Positions 46,686-56,468 of a stretch of DNA of 64,000 nt are shown in pieces (the first letter of the stretch is position 1; every line of letters begins with the position of its first letter). A program made the position numbers and the translations under genes. This stretch comes from Leucobacter insecticola (GTDB taxonomy: Bacteria; Actinomycetota; Actinomycetes; Actinomycetales; Microbacteriaceae), in the NCBI RefSeq assembly GCF_011382965.1, contig NZ_CP049934.1, positions 2,294,001 to 2,358,000 of the forward strand, in the 5' to 3' direction. The notes under the pieces were generated by a model. It was not told the origin of the DNA. It did not search any database and worked only from the letters and a program-made list of their open reading frames with translations.

Positions 46686-47441
46686 GTGAACGAGACAGCA
46701 TCACTCACGAAGCCGATTATCACCGCGAAAGACCTCGGTGTGCGATTTCGCCGCAACCGAGGATCCCGCCGCAGCTTTAAGGATCTCTTCTCCGGCGGAA
46801 CCAGGCGTTCTCGCCCCGGCGAGTTCTGGGCGCTCAGAGACGTGTCATTTGATGTGCGTCCCGGCGAGGCCATCGGCGTCGTCGGACGCAACGGCCAGGG
46901 CAAATCGACACTTTTGAAGCTCGTGGCCGGGGTGCTGTTCCCCGATGAGGGCACCGTCAGTGTCCGCGCCGGCGTGGCACCCCTCATCGAACTCACCGGC
47001 GGCTTCGTCGGGGATCTCACGGTGCGTGACAACGTGCAACTCACCGCCGGGCTGCACGGCTTGAGCAAACAGAAGATCTCCGAGTGCTTCGACGCGATCA
47101 TCGACTTTGCCGGTGCCGCCGAGGTCGTCGATACCCCGTTCAAACACCTGTCAAGCGGCATGAAAGTACGCGTCGCGTTTGCGGTCGTCTCTCAGCTGGA
47201 TGAGCCGGTGCTGCTCGTTGACGAGGTGCTCGCCGTCGGCGACCGGGCGTTCCGTGTCAAGTGCTACGCGCGCATCGAGGAGCTCCTCGCCGAGAACAGG
47301 ACCCTTTTCCTCGTGTCGCACAACGAGCGGGATCTGCGCCGCTTCTGCAAGCGCGGGCTCTACCTCAACGGCGGGCGCCTCATACTCGACGGCCCGATCG
47401 AAGAGGTCATCGAGCGCTACAACAGCGATCACCCGGCGTAA
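46686..47441 (+). CDS. Polysaccharide/teichoic acid ABC export ATPase (TagH/Wzt type)
   Basis: A 251-residue ATPase: Walker A VGRNGQGKSTLLKLV, signature HLSSGMKVRVAFAV and Walker B VLLVDEVLAVGD, the typical set for TagH/Wzt. Gln in GQGKS instead of the usual Ala/Ser is a small oddity. The gene starts at a GTG one base after the permease stop, clearly an operon. No C-terminal carbohydrate-binding domain as found in some Wzt proteins. Confidence 0.9.
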   Translation: MNETASLTKPIITAKDLGVRFRRNRGSRRSFKDLFSGGTRRSRPGEFWALRDVSFDVRPGEAIGVVGRNGQGKSTLLKLVAGVLFPDEGTVSVRAGVAPLIELTGGFVGDLTVRDNVQLTAGLHGLSKQKISECFDAIIDFAGAAEVVDTPFKHLSSGMKVRVAFAVVSQLDEPVLLVDEVLAVGDRAFRVKCYARIEELLAENRTLFLVSHNERDLRRFCKRGLYLNGGRLILDGPIEEVIERYNSDHPA

Positions 47442-47453
47442 GCGGCTTACAAG

Positions 47454-48677
47454 CTATACTTCCGAACGCTGCCGCTCCGCACGCTCAAGAAGCGTCTCGA
47501 TGGCCGCGTGGAACCGCTTGGTCGGCGCGCCAGGTGAGGTGTCTCCGAAGTAGTGCTGTGACCAGGTTGTGATCCGATCGCGCACCTCATCATCGGCAAT
47601 CAACCGCACAATCTCGCGCTCAATCTCTGAAGCTGATCCCGCGTCGAGCCACTCGCAGACGCTGAGGTATCCGCCCTCATCGACCGAGGCTTCGGGGGCA
47701 ACCGGTTTCGTCACGAGAAGCGGCTTGCCCGTCGCAAGACGGTCATAGACCATCGCCGAAATGTCGCAGATCGCAACATCGGGCAGGCTCAACTGCCAGC
47801 CGAGCGCCGGAGAATCATCATAGACGTGCTGGGCTTTGACATCGCGCTGGTTCGCCTCAGCGATCATCGTGATGATGCGCTTGTTTGCCTCACCGAACTT
47901 TGCGTCAATCACCCCGCTTCTCGGGTGCGGTCGGTACACGACCCGGTGCGTACCTGTCGCGAGGAGCGCACTCACCAGCTTCTCACCGTGGGTGGCCACG
48001 GATCCGTAGCACGCAGCGGGCCTGTCGCCCTCCCAGGTGGGAGCGTAGAGCACAACCGTGCGCTCATCAGGCGTGAACGGCGGCTCCCCACTCAAATGGT
48101 CGCTCTGCGGACGGCCAATCGGGATCGTGCGTTGCTCAACGTCATAGTTCCAGAGCGCCTGCGAAAGCCGAGCCTTCGCAGCATCCCCAGCAACCAGCGC
48201 GACGTCGTAGCACTTGTGCTGGTTGCTCGTCATGTACATCTTGTCGCTCTCACCGTGGTTCACGAACACGTGCCAGCGGTTGCCGTAGCGCATCATCTGG
48301 AAATTGCGCGTGTTCTGATTCACGTAGAGGATCACATCAAGATGTTGTGCTTCGACCAGCTCTTCAATATCGGTGATCTTCGGCACGAAGGCAATGTCGA
48401 GCCCACTCTCTTGAATCAGCATCCTCGCGCCCGCCGCGTTCCTGGCGAGCACAAGCACAGGCCAGGTTTTTGAGAGTTCTTTCAGCGGCGCATACCACTG
48501 CCGCATCTGGTAAATGTTGACGTCGCTATCGGCGAAGTACACGCCGATTCGATAGTGGTTTTCCCGCAGCGGTCCCCGCGCCTCAAGCAGCGCACGAAGA
48601 TCAAAAAATGCACGCCGTCCCTTGAGTACGCGCTTCGCCAAGCGCACCGCACGTTTACCATCCGTCACCAACTGCAT
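47454..48677 (-). CDS. CDP-glycerol glycerophosphotransferase family protein
   Basis: A 407-residue enzyme of the TagF/TagB family that builds or primes poly(glycerol phosphate)-type polymers. Visible are VNHGESDKMYMTSNQ, APTWEGDRPAACYG, YRPHPRSG and ICDISAMVYDRLATGKPLL, corresponding to the family's GT-B active-site motifs (HxP and DxS). Hydrophobic membrane segments are absent; attachment would be peripheral. It converges on the TagH-like gene. Confidence 0.85.
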   Translation of the reverse strand: MQLVTDGKRAVRLAKRVLKGRRAFFDLRALLEARGPLRENHYRIGVYFADSDVNIYQMRQWYAPLKELSKTWPVLVLARNAAGARMLIQESGLDIAFVPKITDIEELVEAQHLDVILYVNQNTRNFQMMRYGNRWHVFVNHGESDKMYMTSNQHKCYDVALVAGDAAKARLSQALWNYDVEQRTIPIGRPQSDHLSGEPPFTPDERTVVLYAPTWEGDRPAACYGSVATHGEKLVSALLATGTHRVVYRPHPRSGVIDAKFGEANKRIITMIAEANQRDVKAQHVYDDSPALGWQLSLPDVAICDISAMVYDRLATGKPLLVTKPVAPEASVDEGGYLSVCEWLDAGSASEIEREIVRLIADDEVRDRITTWSQHYFGDTSPGAPTKRFHAAIETLLERAERQRSEV

Positions 48678-48698
48678 CCCGTAAGGATATCTGCTGGG

Positions 48699-49757
48699 AT
48701 GTGGGAAGATGCTGGGGTGATCCTCTCTCCGCTTCCAGAACGCCCGGCTGTCAGCTACGTGATGCCAGTGCTGAACGAAGAGGGCTTCCTCGAGGCGGCA
48801 GTGCGCACGATCCTGGCCCAGGAGTATCAGGGAGAAAAGGAGATCGTGCTGGCACTCGGCCCGTCTCGGGATCGCAGTTCAGAGATCGCCAAGAAGATCG
48901 CGGCCGAGGATCATCGTGTGCGCCTCGTCGAAAACCCGGCGCGCGACATCCCGGCCGGACTCAATCTTGCCATCGCGGCGAGCAAGCACCCCGTTGTCAT
49001 CCGGGTCGATGCCCACTCCGAGCTCACACCGGACTACACGAGCCTGGGGGTCTCCGCGCTGCGCGAAACCGGAGCCGCAAACGTCGGTGGGATCATGCGG
49101 GCCGCCGGGCGTTCTCCGGTGCAACGAGCCATTGCGCGAGGTTACAACAGCCCCTACGGACTCGGCGGCGGCGCCTATCACGGTGACGGCACTCCCGGAG
49201 CGGCAGAGTCGGCCTACCTCGGCATTTTTCGACGTGAAGCGCTCGACGCGGTCGGCGGCTACGATCCTGCCATCTTGCGAGGAGAGGACTGGGAACTCAA
49301 CCTCCGCATCCGTCGCGCGGGTGGCATAGTCTGGTTTGCTCCGGCACTTCAGGTCACCTACTGGCCTCGCGCAAGTCTCAGCGACCTGAGAAAGCAGTTT
49401 TTCGCAACCGGTACCTGGCGTGCCGTGCTCGTGCGCAAATACGGCCGCGCAAACCCGTGGCGCTTCTTTGCCCCGGGCGCCCTGGTGGTGTTTCTCGCAC
49501 TCAGCCTCGTCGCACTCGTGCTGCTGAGCGTTGGCGCGCTGCCCTGGGCATCGTGGTGGTCACTCCTACTCCTCCCGCTCGCGGGGTATGTCGCCGGGAT
49601 CGTGTTTGCGACGATCCGGATCCGGGAACAGCGCGGCGTCGCCGACCGGATCCTGACGGCAGTTACCCTTATCACGATGCACGTGAGCTGGGGCACCGGA
49701 TTTCTTCGCGGCATTACGCTCGGCGGCGGCCGGGTCGTTGATCGGTCTCGCGCTTAA
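48699..49757 (+). CDS. Family 2 glycosyltransferase (ExoA-like)
   Basis: A membrane-bound GT-A enzyme of about 352 residues. The nucleotide-sugar domain shows SYVMPVLNEEGFLEAAVRTIL, VVIRVDAHSELTP (metal-binding DxH/D region), and LRGEDWELNLRIRRAG; two or three membrane segments follow near the C-terminus. This resembles succinoglycan-type ExoA transferases. The ATG at 48699 is probable; a GTG at 48717 is an alternative. The frame open from 48555 overlaps the divergent TagF-like gene and is not used. Its stop overlaps that of the next gene as TTAA. Confidence 0.82.
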   Translation: MWEDAGVILSPLPERPAVSYVMPVLNEEGFLEAAVRTILAQEYQGEKEIVLALGPSRDRSSEIAKKIAAEDHRVRLVENPARDIPAGLNLAIAASKHPVVIRVDAHSELTPDYTSLGVSALRETGAANVGGIMRAAGRSPVQRAIARGYNSPYGLGGGAYHGDGTPGAAESAYLGIFRREALDAVGGYDPAILRGEDWELNLRIRRAGGIVWFAPALQVTYWPRASLSDLRKQFFATGTWRAVLVRKYGRANPWRFFAPGALVVFLALSLVALVLLSVGALPWASWWSLLLLPLAGYVAGIVFATIRIREQRGVADRILTAVTLITMHVSWGTGFLRGITLGGGRVVDRSRA

Positions 49758-52143
49758 CGTTCTTGGCCGCCTGGCAGCGCGCGGCGATCGATGAGGGCAG
49801 AAACGACCCGCTCTGCGGCGTGGCCGTCGTCGTGGGGGGCGAAGCGAAGGCGCCACGCAGCGGCGGCTTCCTCTGTGTCACGCAGCCACTGGGCATCGCG
49901 GCCGTGCTGCGCGAATTCGCGGGCGTGCGCCACAACCTCTTCGCGCGCGGTCAGGATCGGCCCGGGCGCATCTCGCTCGAAATCGAAGGTAAAGCCGCGC
50001 TCCCGATCGCGGTAGGCCGCGAGATCGGGCACAAAAAAGAGCTGGGGAACGCGGGCAATCGCGGCGTCAAACATGATCGAGGAGTAGTCCGTGACAAGCA
50101 GATCCGCGGCGAGGATCACGTCATTGACATCCGGATGCTGCGAGGCATCGATAACGCGATCCACGGCTCCCCCGTAGCGCCCAAAGGCGTGGGTGCGTGT
50201 GTGCCCGCGCACCACGACCGTCCACGTTTCGCCCAGTTCCTCGGCGAGCTGCTGCACCTTCAGATCGTCGACCAGCGTGATCCCGCCGTCACGCCAGGTC
50301 GGTGCGTACGCCAACACCCGGGCTTCGGGGTCCACACCCAGCACCGCACGCGCGCGCATCACATCAATGGGGTTGCGGCCATCACCCACGACCGCGCGGG
50401 CCAGCCGATCATCGCGCGGGTAGCCGAGTTCGAGAATCTCGCCCCGGAAGGCGTAGTTCGTGCGAAACTGCTCGCTCGAGTGCGGGTTCTGCGACAGCAG
50501 CAGACTCCAGCGGCGGCTCTCCCTGCGGATCGCGAGACGCGTGCGCAGGCTCACGTTCGGCCTGCCAAGCGCGAGATGTTTCAGCATGGTGCCGTGCCAG
50601 GTCTGCAATACAGTCTGGCCTCGCCGACGTTTGAAGCCGTATCGCAGCCAGTCATTCACCACCAACAGTCTTGCGGTACGGCGGGCGGCGAACCATTCTC
50701 GGCCACCAACGAGCAGCGGGATCGCCCCGTCGGGCACCGCCTGTCGCTCACTCGTCACGCTCCAATAGCGGGTGACTTCAGGACACCGCGCTGCGATCTC
50801 GCGGTCGATGGCGAAGGGATTGCAGCTGACCTGACGCCCGTAGAAGCTCTCAAAAAAGACCGAGCCGGGTGTAACGAGCTCGCGGTCTGGGAGCCGCAGC
50901 GTGCGGATCTGCGCGAGCACGCGTGCGGCTGCACCGCCCTCCGGGTAACTGTGAAAACGATTCGCGAGGCTGCGCGAGTCGGCCAACGCGGCACGCACGC
51001 TCGGACCACCGGAAGCGAGGTCGATAAGCCGCTCGGCGACGCCATCCCAGCTGCGTTCGATACGACCCCCGCTGGTTACCGCGAGGGGCTCGTACAGGCC
51101 GCGCGAATTCTCGTAGCTTTCAAGATCCGGGGCAAACCAGATTATCGGACGCCCCAGCAGGGAAAAGTCCAGCGCAATCGACGAGTAGTCAGTGATAACC
51201 GTGTCGATACCGCCGAGCAGCGGCGTGATGTCGCGTAGCAGCTCGGATCCGAAGGGATGTACCCGCTCGCCCAGCAAGCTCTCGTACGCACCGCTCCCGA
51301 GCGGGTGAGAACGCACGAGCAGGTGCGCGTTGGCTTGGGAGAGTGCGGCAGTGATCCGTGCGGCTTCATCAGCGGTGGGCTCCGCGGGGTCCGGATCACC
51401 GTCGCGCCACGTTGGCGCGTAAAGCACGATGCTCGCGTCGTCCGGGATCACTCCGCCCGCCCCTTCGACCAGGCCACAAATCCGCGCACGAGCCTCGGCG
51501 GCAAGCCCTGGCTCGGCCGCCTGGCGTGCAAGCGTGTCATCTCTGGGGTCTCCGAGCACTCTGACCTTGCCGGGGCCACTCGGAATGCGGAACGCAGGCG
51601 ATCCGCCGCAAGGGGGGAACCCGCGACGTAGAGGTCGACCTGACGGCTGCCAGCAAGATACATCCGGCGCAGCAGCCTTCGTAAAAGGGCTGGCCCGCGC
51701 AGGGCGGTTGTCACCGGCGAATCAAGGTGTAGGCGCTTCAATGGCGCTCCGTGCCACAGCTGCACCACGGTGGCGCCAATGATGCCAAAACGGTTTGCAT
51801 CACCGAGCCCGTGGGTGACGACGACCCATCTCGCGCGGAGGGTCGCCCAGTATCCCGCCGCACTCTGGCGCCGGATCGGCCGCCAGCCTTCCTCACTTGC
51901 AGCTTCTGCCTCTGCGTCGTTCGCTACGAGCCAGACGATGTTTGCGTCAGGATCTTCACGGGATAGCTGCCGCGCGAGTTCGAGTGCCCCCTCACCGACT
52001 CCGAGGCCGCTGCCGAAGACCCAACGATTCTCGCTGCGAGGAACACACCATGACACGAGCACGGAGAGCACGTATTTCGGGAGAGCAAGTACCTTCGCGA
52101 GGTTGCCCCGCGCAAAGCGGAATCCGTCATTGTTCATTGTCAC
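49754..52143 (-). CDS. Two-domain CDP-glycerol glycerophosphotransferase-like protein, frame broken near 51572
   Basis: Two TagF-like GT-B domains in one chain. First: VVQLWHGAPLKRL, then after the break LYAPTWRDGD and ITDYSSIALDFSLLG. Second: VLQTWHGTMLKHLALG, AYAPTWRDGG and VTDYSSIMFDAAIA. The frame breaks at the GGGG/CCCC run 51572-51575; one added base gives APGKVRVLGDPRDDTLARQ and joins the frames to about 796 residues. The two similar halves suggest a bifunctional polymerase, perhaps priming and elongating. Start ATG 52143 or 52137. Convergent with the glycosyltransferase. Confidence 0.87.
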
Positions 52144-52162
52144 AACTGTAGGCCATCTGACA

Positions 52163-52208
52163 CGAAACGCCGTGGATGAGCCCCTGCGGGCCGCGCCACG
52201 GCGTTTCG
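52163..52208 (-). terminator. Terminator after the HtrA-like protease
   Basis: CGAAACGCCGTGG (52163-52175) and CCACGGCGTTTCG (52196-52208) form a perfect 13-bp stem around a 20-base loop. It starts 33 bases after the protease stop on the minus strand. It separates the protease from the downstream TagF-like gene. Confidence 0.75.
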
Positions 52209-52240
52209 ATACTGCAAGTTACGACAAAGACGACAAGCGA

Positions 52241-53899
52241 CTATTCAGAGAGATTCCCCAGAGTTACCTCGGTCTCCTGAATCTTCCCGTTGCGCGAGTA
52301 CTCGATCGTCACCGTCGAGTTCCCGGGGTGGACCCGCACAAGCGCCGACACCGAGGTACCATCTGCCGCGGGTACTCCGTCAATTGCGGTGATCACGTCA
52401 CCCTTGCGCAGACCCGCCTTCTCGGCGGCGCCACCGGGTGAGACCTCCATGATGAGCCCGCCTGACACGTCACGCGACTCGTTCGTTGCGAGGCTCGAAT
52501 CTGCGACCGACGCGCCGAGCAGCCCGTGCGAGGGACGCTCCCCTGCGATCAGTGCATCGGCCACCCGTTGCGCGAGGTTCGAGGGAATCGCGAAGCCGAG
52601 ACCGACACTTCCCGCGGTATCGCTGGAGCCCGCAGTGGACGCGATGGCGACGTTAATGCCGATGAGTTCCCCATCGCTGTTGAGCAGCGCACCGCCCGAA
52701 TTGCCCGGGTTAATGGAAGCGTCGGTCTGGATAACCGGAAGCGTCACCGTTCCGCCCGCGGCCTGCTGCGGGGCCTCTGGTTGCCCCTGGTTCGGGTTAC
52801 CGAAGCGGAAGTCCCAGGGCGTCAAGCCACCCTCACCTTCCTGCGACTGGGAGGGCTCCTGCGGGAGCAACTGGCTGCCGACCGAGATACCGCGGTCGAG
52901 CGCGCTCACCACACCGCTCGTTACGGTATTTTGGAGGTTCAAGGGTGCCCCGATAGCGACCGTGAGGTCACCCACATTGAGTTCGGAGGAATCTGCCACG
53001 GTAATCGCAGGCAAAGACTCTGCCTCGACCTTTACCACGGCGATATCAGCGTAGGGATCGTAACCAACGAGCGCGCCGTCGAGAATGCGCCCGTCACTGA
53101 GCTTTACACGAATTTCGGCGTTGTCATTGCCTGCCACGTTGAGTGTCACCACGTGGGCATTGGTGATGATGTATCCATCTTCACTGTAGATGACGCCCGA
53201 TCCAGAGCCGCTTGCCCCAGACCCCGTGACCTCAAGAGTCACTACACTCGGCGTGGCAACCGCGGCAACGCCGGAAACAGTCGTTGCACTGTCGGGGTTA
53301 TTCAGGGTCAGCGTGCCGCCGCCCTGAGCGACTGAGGGTGAAGAGACGTTCGAAGCGACCACGGCCGCGACACCGCCGCCCACAATTCCACCAATGAGTG
53401 CACCTACCGCGAGGCCGGCAAGGAGCGCCCCACTACGACTTTTGGGCTGTGCAGATACTTGAGCATCAGAGAGTTGAGCGCTTGGCTGCTGGAACGCGAC
53501 ATGTTCAGGCTGCATTGGTTGAGCAGAGCTGCCCTGTTCAGGCTGCGCAGGCTGAGATGGCGGTGTCGACTGAAAGGCCTGCTGAGCCGCAACTCCCTGT
53601 GGCTGCTGCTGAGGTGCTGGGAATGAAGGATACCCGCTCTGCATTCCACCCGGCTGCGGTGTGGAATAGCCACCAGCGCCTTGGAGGGGCTCGTGAACCG
53701 GTAGCGGCGCGGGCGAATACGCCGGCGCAACGTTTGGCTGTGCGTCCTGTCCCATCGGTGCAACGCCAGGCTGAACACCCCCTGGAAGCTGCTCGGTCGA
53801 CGGCTCCGAAATCGGCTGCGGGCTCAACGGAGTCGTTTGATCCACAGCACCCTCTTCCGGTGCCGAGGCTGATGGGTCTTGGTTTGGAGTATTGGTCAT
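52241..53899 (-). CDS. HtrA/DegP-like membrane-anchored serine protease with PDZ domain
   Basis: A 552-residue protease anchored by a single membrane segment (about 157-182) after a long proline/glutamine-rich cytoplasmic tail. The trypsin-like domain has the triad His249 (IITNAHVV), Asp285 (YDPYADIAVVKV) and Ser401 (NPGNSGGALL); a PDZ domain follows (about 455-545, GLRKGDVITAIDG). Extracellular protein quality control or envelope stress response is the known role of the family. GGGAG precedes the ATG at 53899. Confidence 0.93.
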   Translation of the reverse strand: MTNTPNQDPSASAPEEGAVDQTTPLSPQPISEPSTEQLPGGVQPGVAPMGQDAQPNVAPAYSPAPLPVHEPLQGAGGYSTPQPGGMQSGYPSFPAPQQQPQGVAAQQAFQSTPPSQPAQPEQGSSAQPMQPEHVAFQQPSAQLSDAQVSAQPKSRSGALLAGLAVGALIGGIVGGGVAAVVASNVSSPSVAQGGGTLTLNNPDSATTVSGVAAVATPSVVTLEVTGSGASGSGSGVIYSEDGYIITNAHVVTLNVAGNDNAEIRVKLSDGRILDGALVGYDPYADIAVVKVEAESLPAITVADSSELNVGDLTVAIGAPLNLQNTVTSGVVSALDRGISVGSQLLPQEPSQSQEGEGGLTPWDFRFGNPNQGQPEAPQQAAGGTVTLPVIQTDASINPGNSGGALLNSDGELIGINVAIASTAGSSDTAGSVGLGFAIPSNLAQRVADALIAGERPSHGLLGASVADSSLATNESRDVSGGLIMEVSPGGAAEKAGLRKGDVITAIDGVPAADGTSVSALVRVHPGNSTVTIEYSRNGKIQETEVTLGNLSE

Positions 53900-54016
53900 G
53901 GGGCTCCCTTCGTATAGAAGTAGTCTGCCGCCCGTGCCTATGAATTATATTTGGAGGGGCTGCATAACCTCTGCGGACCCGCAGCCTTTTTCCGGTTTTC
54001 AGTGATGCGAGCATCG

Positions 54017-56095
54017 CTAAGCCTCCCCGGACTCACGTACCTCAGCGGGCCACACCGGCCTCTTTTCGGCACATCGCCTCACCCAAAACATCGTGCCGGC
54101 GGATGCGAGCAGGAGCAACCCGCCGATCCCCGACCCCATGAGCGATGCCTCGCCTGTCTTTGGCAGTTCAACAACGGACGGCGTGGGAGGCGCAGGCTCC
54201 TCGTTGGATTCCGGCAACCTGAGACGCGCAGATTCCTCGGGAATCCCCCAGTCGTCACAGCCTTCCTCAACAATCTCCCGCACGGTTTCCTCCTGATCTT
54301 CTGCCACAACACACACCTGCACGGTCAACCCACCCCTGCCGTCGCTCGGAGCCGTGACCTCCACAGGAGTCTGCTCCCCCGGGGCCCGCGCGGTGATCGT
54401 TCTCACCGAAATCACCTCCGCACCAGCGGGAGCTTTCGGCGCACGAACGGGGTTGCCGTCGGTGCGATACACCGTGGCCCTCAGCACAACAGGTACCGGG
54501 AGACCTTGCTGCGTGAGCCAAGTTCCGGGACCGGTTTCCACGTTGATCACATCGTGTGTTGTTTCTCCTGGGACCAGATCATGCGCTGCCAGTGCAGTGC
54601 TGATCGTGAGTGACATGGGACGCACATGCGTCTCCTCGGGAATCCCAAAGGAGTCCTGAAATACGTACTCGGGGTCCAGGTGCCATTCGGCGGCGTCGCC
54701 CGTCAAAATCTCCGGGCCCTGCTCAGCCACGCTGATGTTCCATACCCATGTGTAATATCCGCTACTCGGATCTGTCTCGGCCTCAATCCTTGCCTCATAG
54801 CTTCCCGGGCCTCGGTCGGCATCAATCAGCGCGGTTCCCACAATCGGAAGCTCTTGATCCATCGGCAAGGCTTCACTCTGCACGGGCGGCTCCGTGAACG
54901 GCCCATATAGCGTCCCAACACCCCTCACCGTCCGAAACTTCCACTCCCCGTCTTTCAGGAAGCGTGGCCAAGGGCTGCTTCCCTCAGCCAGGCCGAACTC
55001 CACTCGATCGATGTAAGGGTCGCCTGGACGCAGCTTCGCTTCGAGCACGCTGGTGCGCACAACAGGTTTGAACGGCGACGGCAGCTCAGCGACCGAATCA
55101 GTGCGCCACACACCCGAATCTGAGATGGTCTCCGGTTTTGCAGCAGCAATCAGCAGTTGATCCGTGTCGCTCGCCGCAGGCTGAAACCCCCACAGCCAAG
55201 AAGGCCAGCCGGTCGCCTCCCGAGACCAGTTTGCCGAGACCACTACAGGTTCTGTGCGGGCAGATCCTTCCTCCGGTATCCGCTCAAGCGTCACGGTGTG
55301 ACTGGCCTCATTCTTGAAGGCAATGGTTCTGTTGCCGTCTCCGTATGAAGCGTCGGGGTCCGAGGCCGTCACGAACTGTCCACCAGATTCAATGCGCGCC
55401 ACTTCATACCCCGCGGGAAGTGTCAAAGTAGCCGTAGCCGCGTCCATCCAAATGAGCTCCGGAGCGGGCGGAGCTTCGACCACAGCCGGCAGCGCACGCT
55501 CATAGGCTTCCGTAATGAAACGGTCGACGAGGGCCCGTACGTGCTGCGGAGCTCGCGCCCGGAGCGCCGCCACCCAGTCAGCAACCACCGCGTCTTCGAC
55601 TCCCCGGATGGCCCAAATAGAAAGCGCCACGGCAGCAGCCTGTTCGCTCTGCCACCCCGAGCCGGGGCCGACTCCTCCGTAGGTCGAAATGATGTAATTG
55701 ATTCTTCGTATCCCCTCGGTGTCGACATACGGAGCGACCCAGTGTCCAGTTGATTGCATGAGATAGCCCCGCAGACTTTGTATCTGCTGGGCAGGCACCT
55801 CGGCTCCCGGATTAGCCCCGTCTGGTTCAATGCAGTAGGCGTTCGATCCATTGGTTGAAGTAATGTAGCTCCCCACGAAGACGCCATTAATTACGAAACC
55901 CGGCCCATGCCCAGCCGCTTGCGAGGGCACGGCGGGCACCAGCAACAATCCTGCGGCAACGATGGTGGCCAGTAGCATTCCGAACAACAGTGTCGCGGTG
56001 CGCGTTCTCGAACCTGCCGAGGAGGCACGGTTGCTGCCTCTCCCCTCAATCGCGCCCCCGCGTTGGATCAAGCTTCTGTGTGTTATATCGGTCAT
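54017..56095 (-). CDS. LPXTG-anchored surface protein with thioester (TQXA-like) domain
   Basis: A wall-anchored protein of about 692 residues. Signal peptide near residues 36-60 ends in SQAAG. The N-terminal region carries Cys88 in NAYCIEPDG and Gln152 in SEQAAAVALSIWAI, the pair that forms an internal thioester in TQXA domains used to bind host or matrix surfaces. Beta-rich repeats follow, and the end has LPKTGEASLMGSG, a hydrophobic stretch and a basic tail, so sortase anchoring is expected. The ATG at 56095 (with GGGGCGAAG upstream) is preferred over the frame start at 56176. Confidence 0.85.
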   Translation of the reverse strand: MTDITHRSLIQRGGAIEGRGSNRASSAGSRTRTATLLFGMLLATIVAAGLLLVPAVPSQAAGHGPGFVINGVFVGSYITSTNGSNAYCIEPDGANPGAEVPAQQIQSLRGYLMQSTGHWVAPYVDTEGIRRINYIISTYGGVGPGSGWQSEQAAAVALSIWAIRGVEDAVVADWVAALRARAPQHVRALVDRFITEAYERALPAVVEAPPAPELIWMDAATATLTLPAGYEVARIESGGQFVTASDPDASYGDGNRTIAFKNEASHTVTLERIPEEGSARTEPVVVSANWSREATGWPSWLWGFQPAASDTDQLLIAAAKPETISDSGVWRTDSVAELPSPFKPVVRTSVLEAKLRPGDPYIDRVEFGLAEGSSPWPRFLKDGEWKFRTVRGVGTLYGPFTEPPVQSEALPMDQELPIVGTALIDADRGPGSYEARIEAETDPSSGYYTWVWNISVAEQGPEILTGDAAEWHLDPEYVFQDSFGIPEETHVRPMSLTISTALAAHDLVPGETTHDVINVETGPGTWLTQQGLPVPVVLRATVYRTDGNPVRAPKAPAGAEVISVRTITARAPGEQTPVEVTAPSDGRGGLTVQVCVVAEDQEETVREIVEEGCDDWGIPEESARLRLPESNEEPAPPTPSVVELPKTGEASLMGSGIGGLLLLASAGTMFWVRRCAEKRPVWPAEVRESGEA

Positions 56096-56277
56096 CTTCG
56101 CCCCGTTCAGCAAGTCGCGGATAAAGAGCAGCGCCCTTGTTACTCCGCAGCGGAGGACCATCCGTCCGCGTTCCAATGCTCTTGCTCACGAAGAAATATT
56201 GCAGGCGCTATCCACAGGCATGGGAGTGGCCTCGATTCGCGAACTCCGACGATCCGTGATAGTGTTGCTTCTTGTGC

Positions 56278-56350
56278 CGCGGGGTGGAGCAGTTCGGTAG
56301 CTCGCCGGGCTCATAACCCGGAGGTCGTAGGTTCAAATCCTGCCCCGCAA
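56278..56350 (+). tRNA. Initiator tRNA-Met (CAT), one C missing
   Basis: Cloverleaf is clear: D-arm GAGC/GCTC, anticodon stem CCGGG/CCCGG with three consecutive G-C pairs typical of initiator tRNA, anticodon CAT at 56312-56314, and T-arm GTAGG-TTCAAAT-CCTGC. The first base pair is the C-A mismatch of initiators, provided one more C is present in the run at 56343-56346; as given, the T-stem and acceptor stem cannot both close (73 instead of 74 bases). No CCA is encoded. Confidence 0.9.
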
Positions 56351-56356
56351 CGAAAG

Positions 56357-56392
56357 ACAGCCCCTGATCTGGGATTCCAGCTCAGGGGCTGT
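56357..56392 (+). terminator. Terminator after tRNA-fMet
   Basis: ACAGCCCCTGA (56357-56367) pairs perfectly with TCAGGGGCTGT (56382-56392), with TTTT a few bases on (56397-56400). It begins seven bases after the tRNA, and could also work in reverse for the leftward signal-peptidase gene. Confidence 0.8.
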
Positions 56393-56468
56393 TGGATTTT
56401 GGAAACAGCACTTTCAAGAGTAACTGCGGCTGAAGCGACGTCAGACTCGACAACACTGAGCTCGGACC

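Noticed and set aside
56278..56350. tRNA pseudogene
   Set aside because: Only one base in a C run is missing and all identity elements of the initiator are intact, in a region with many such run errors.
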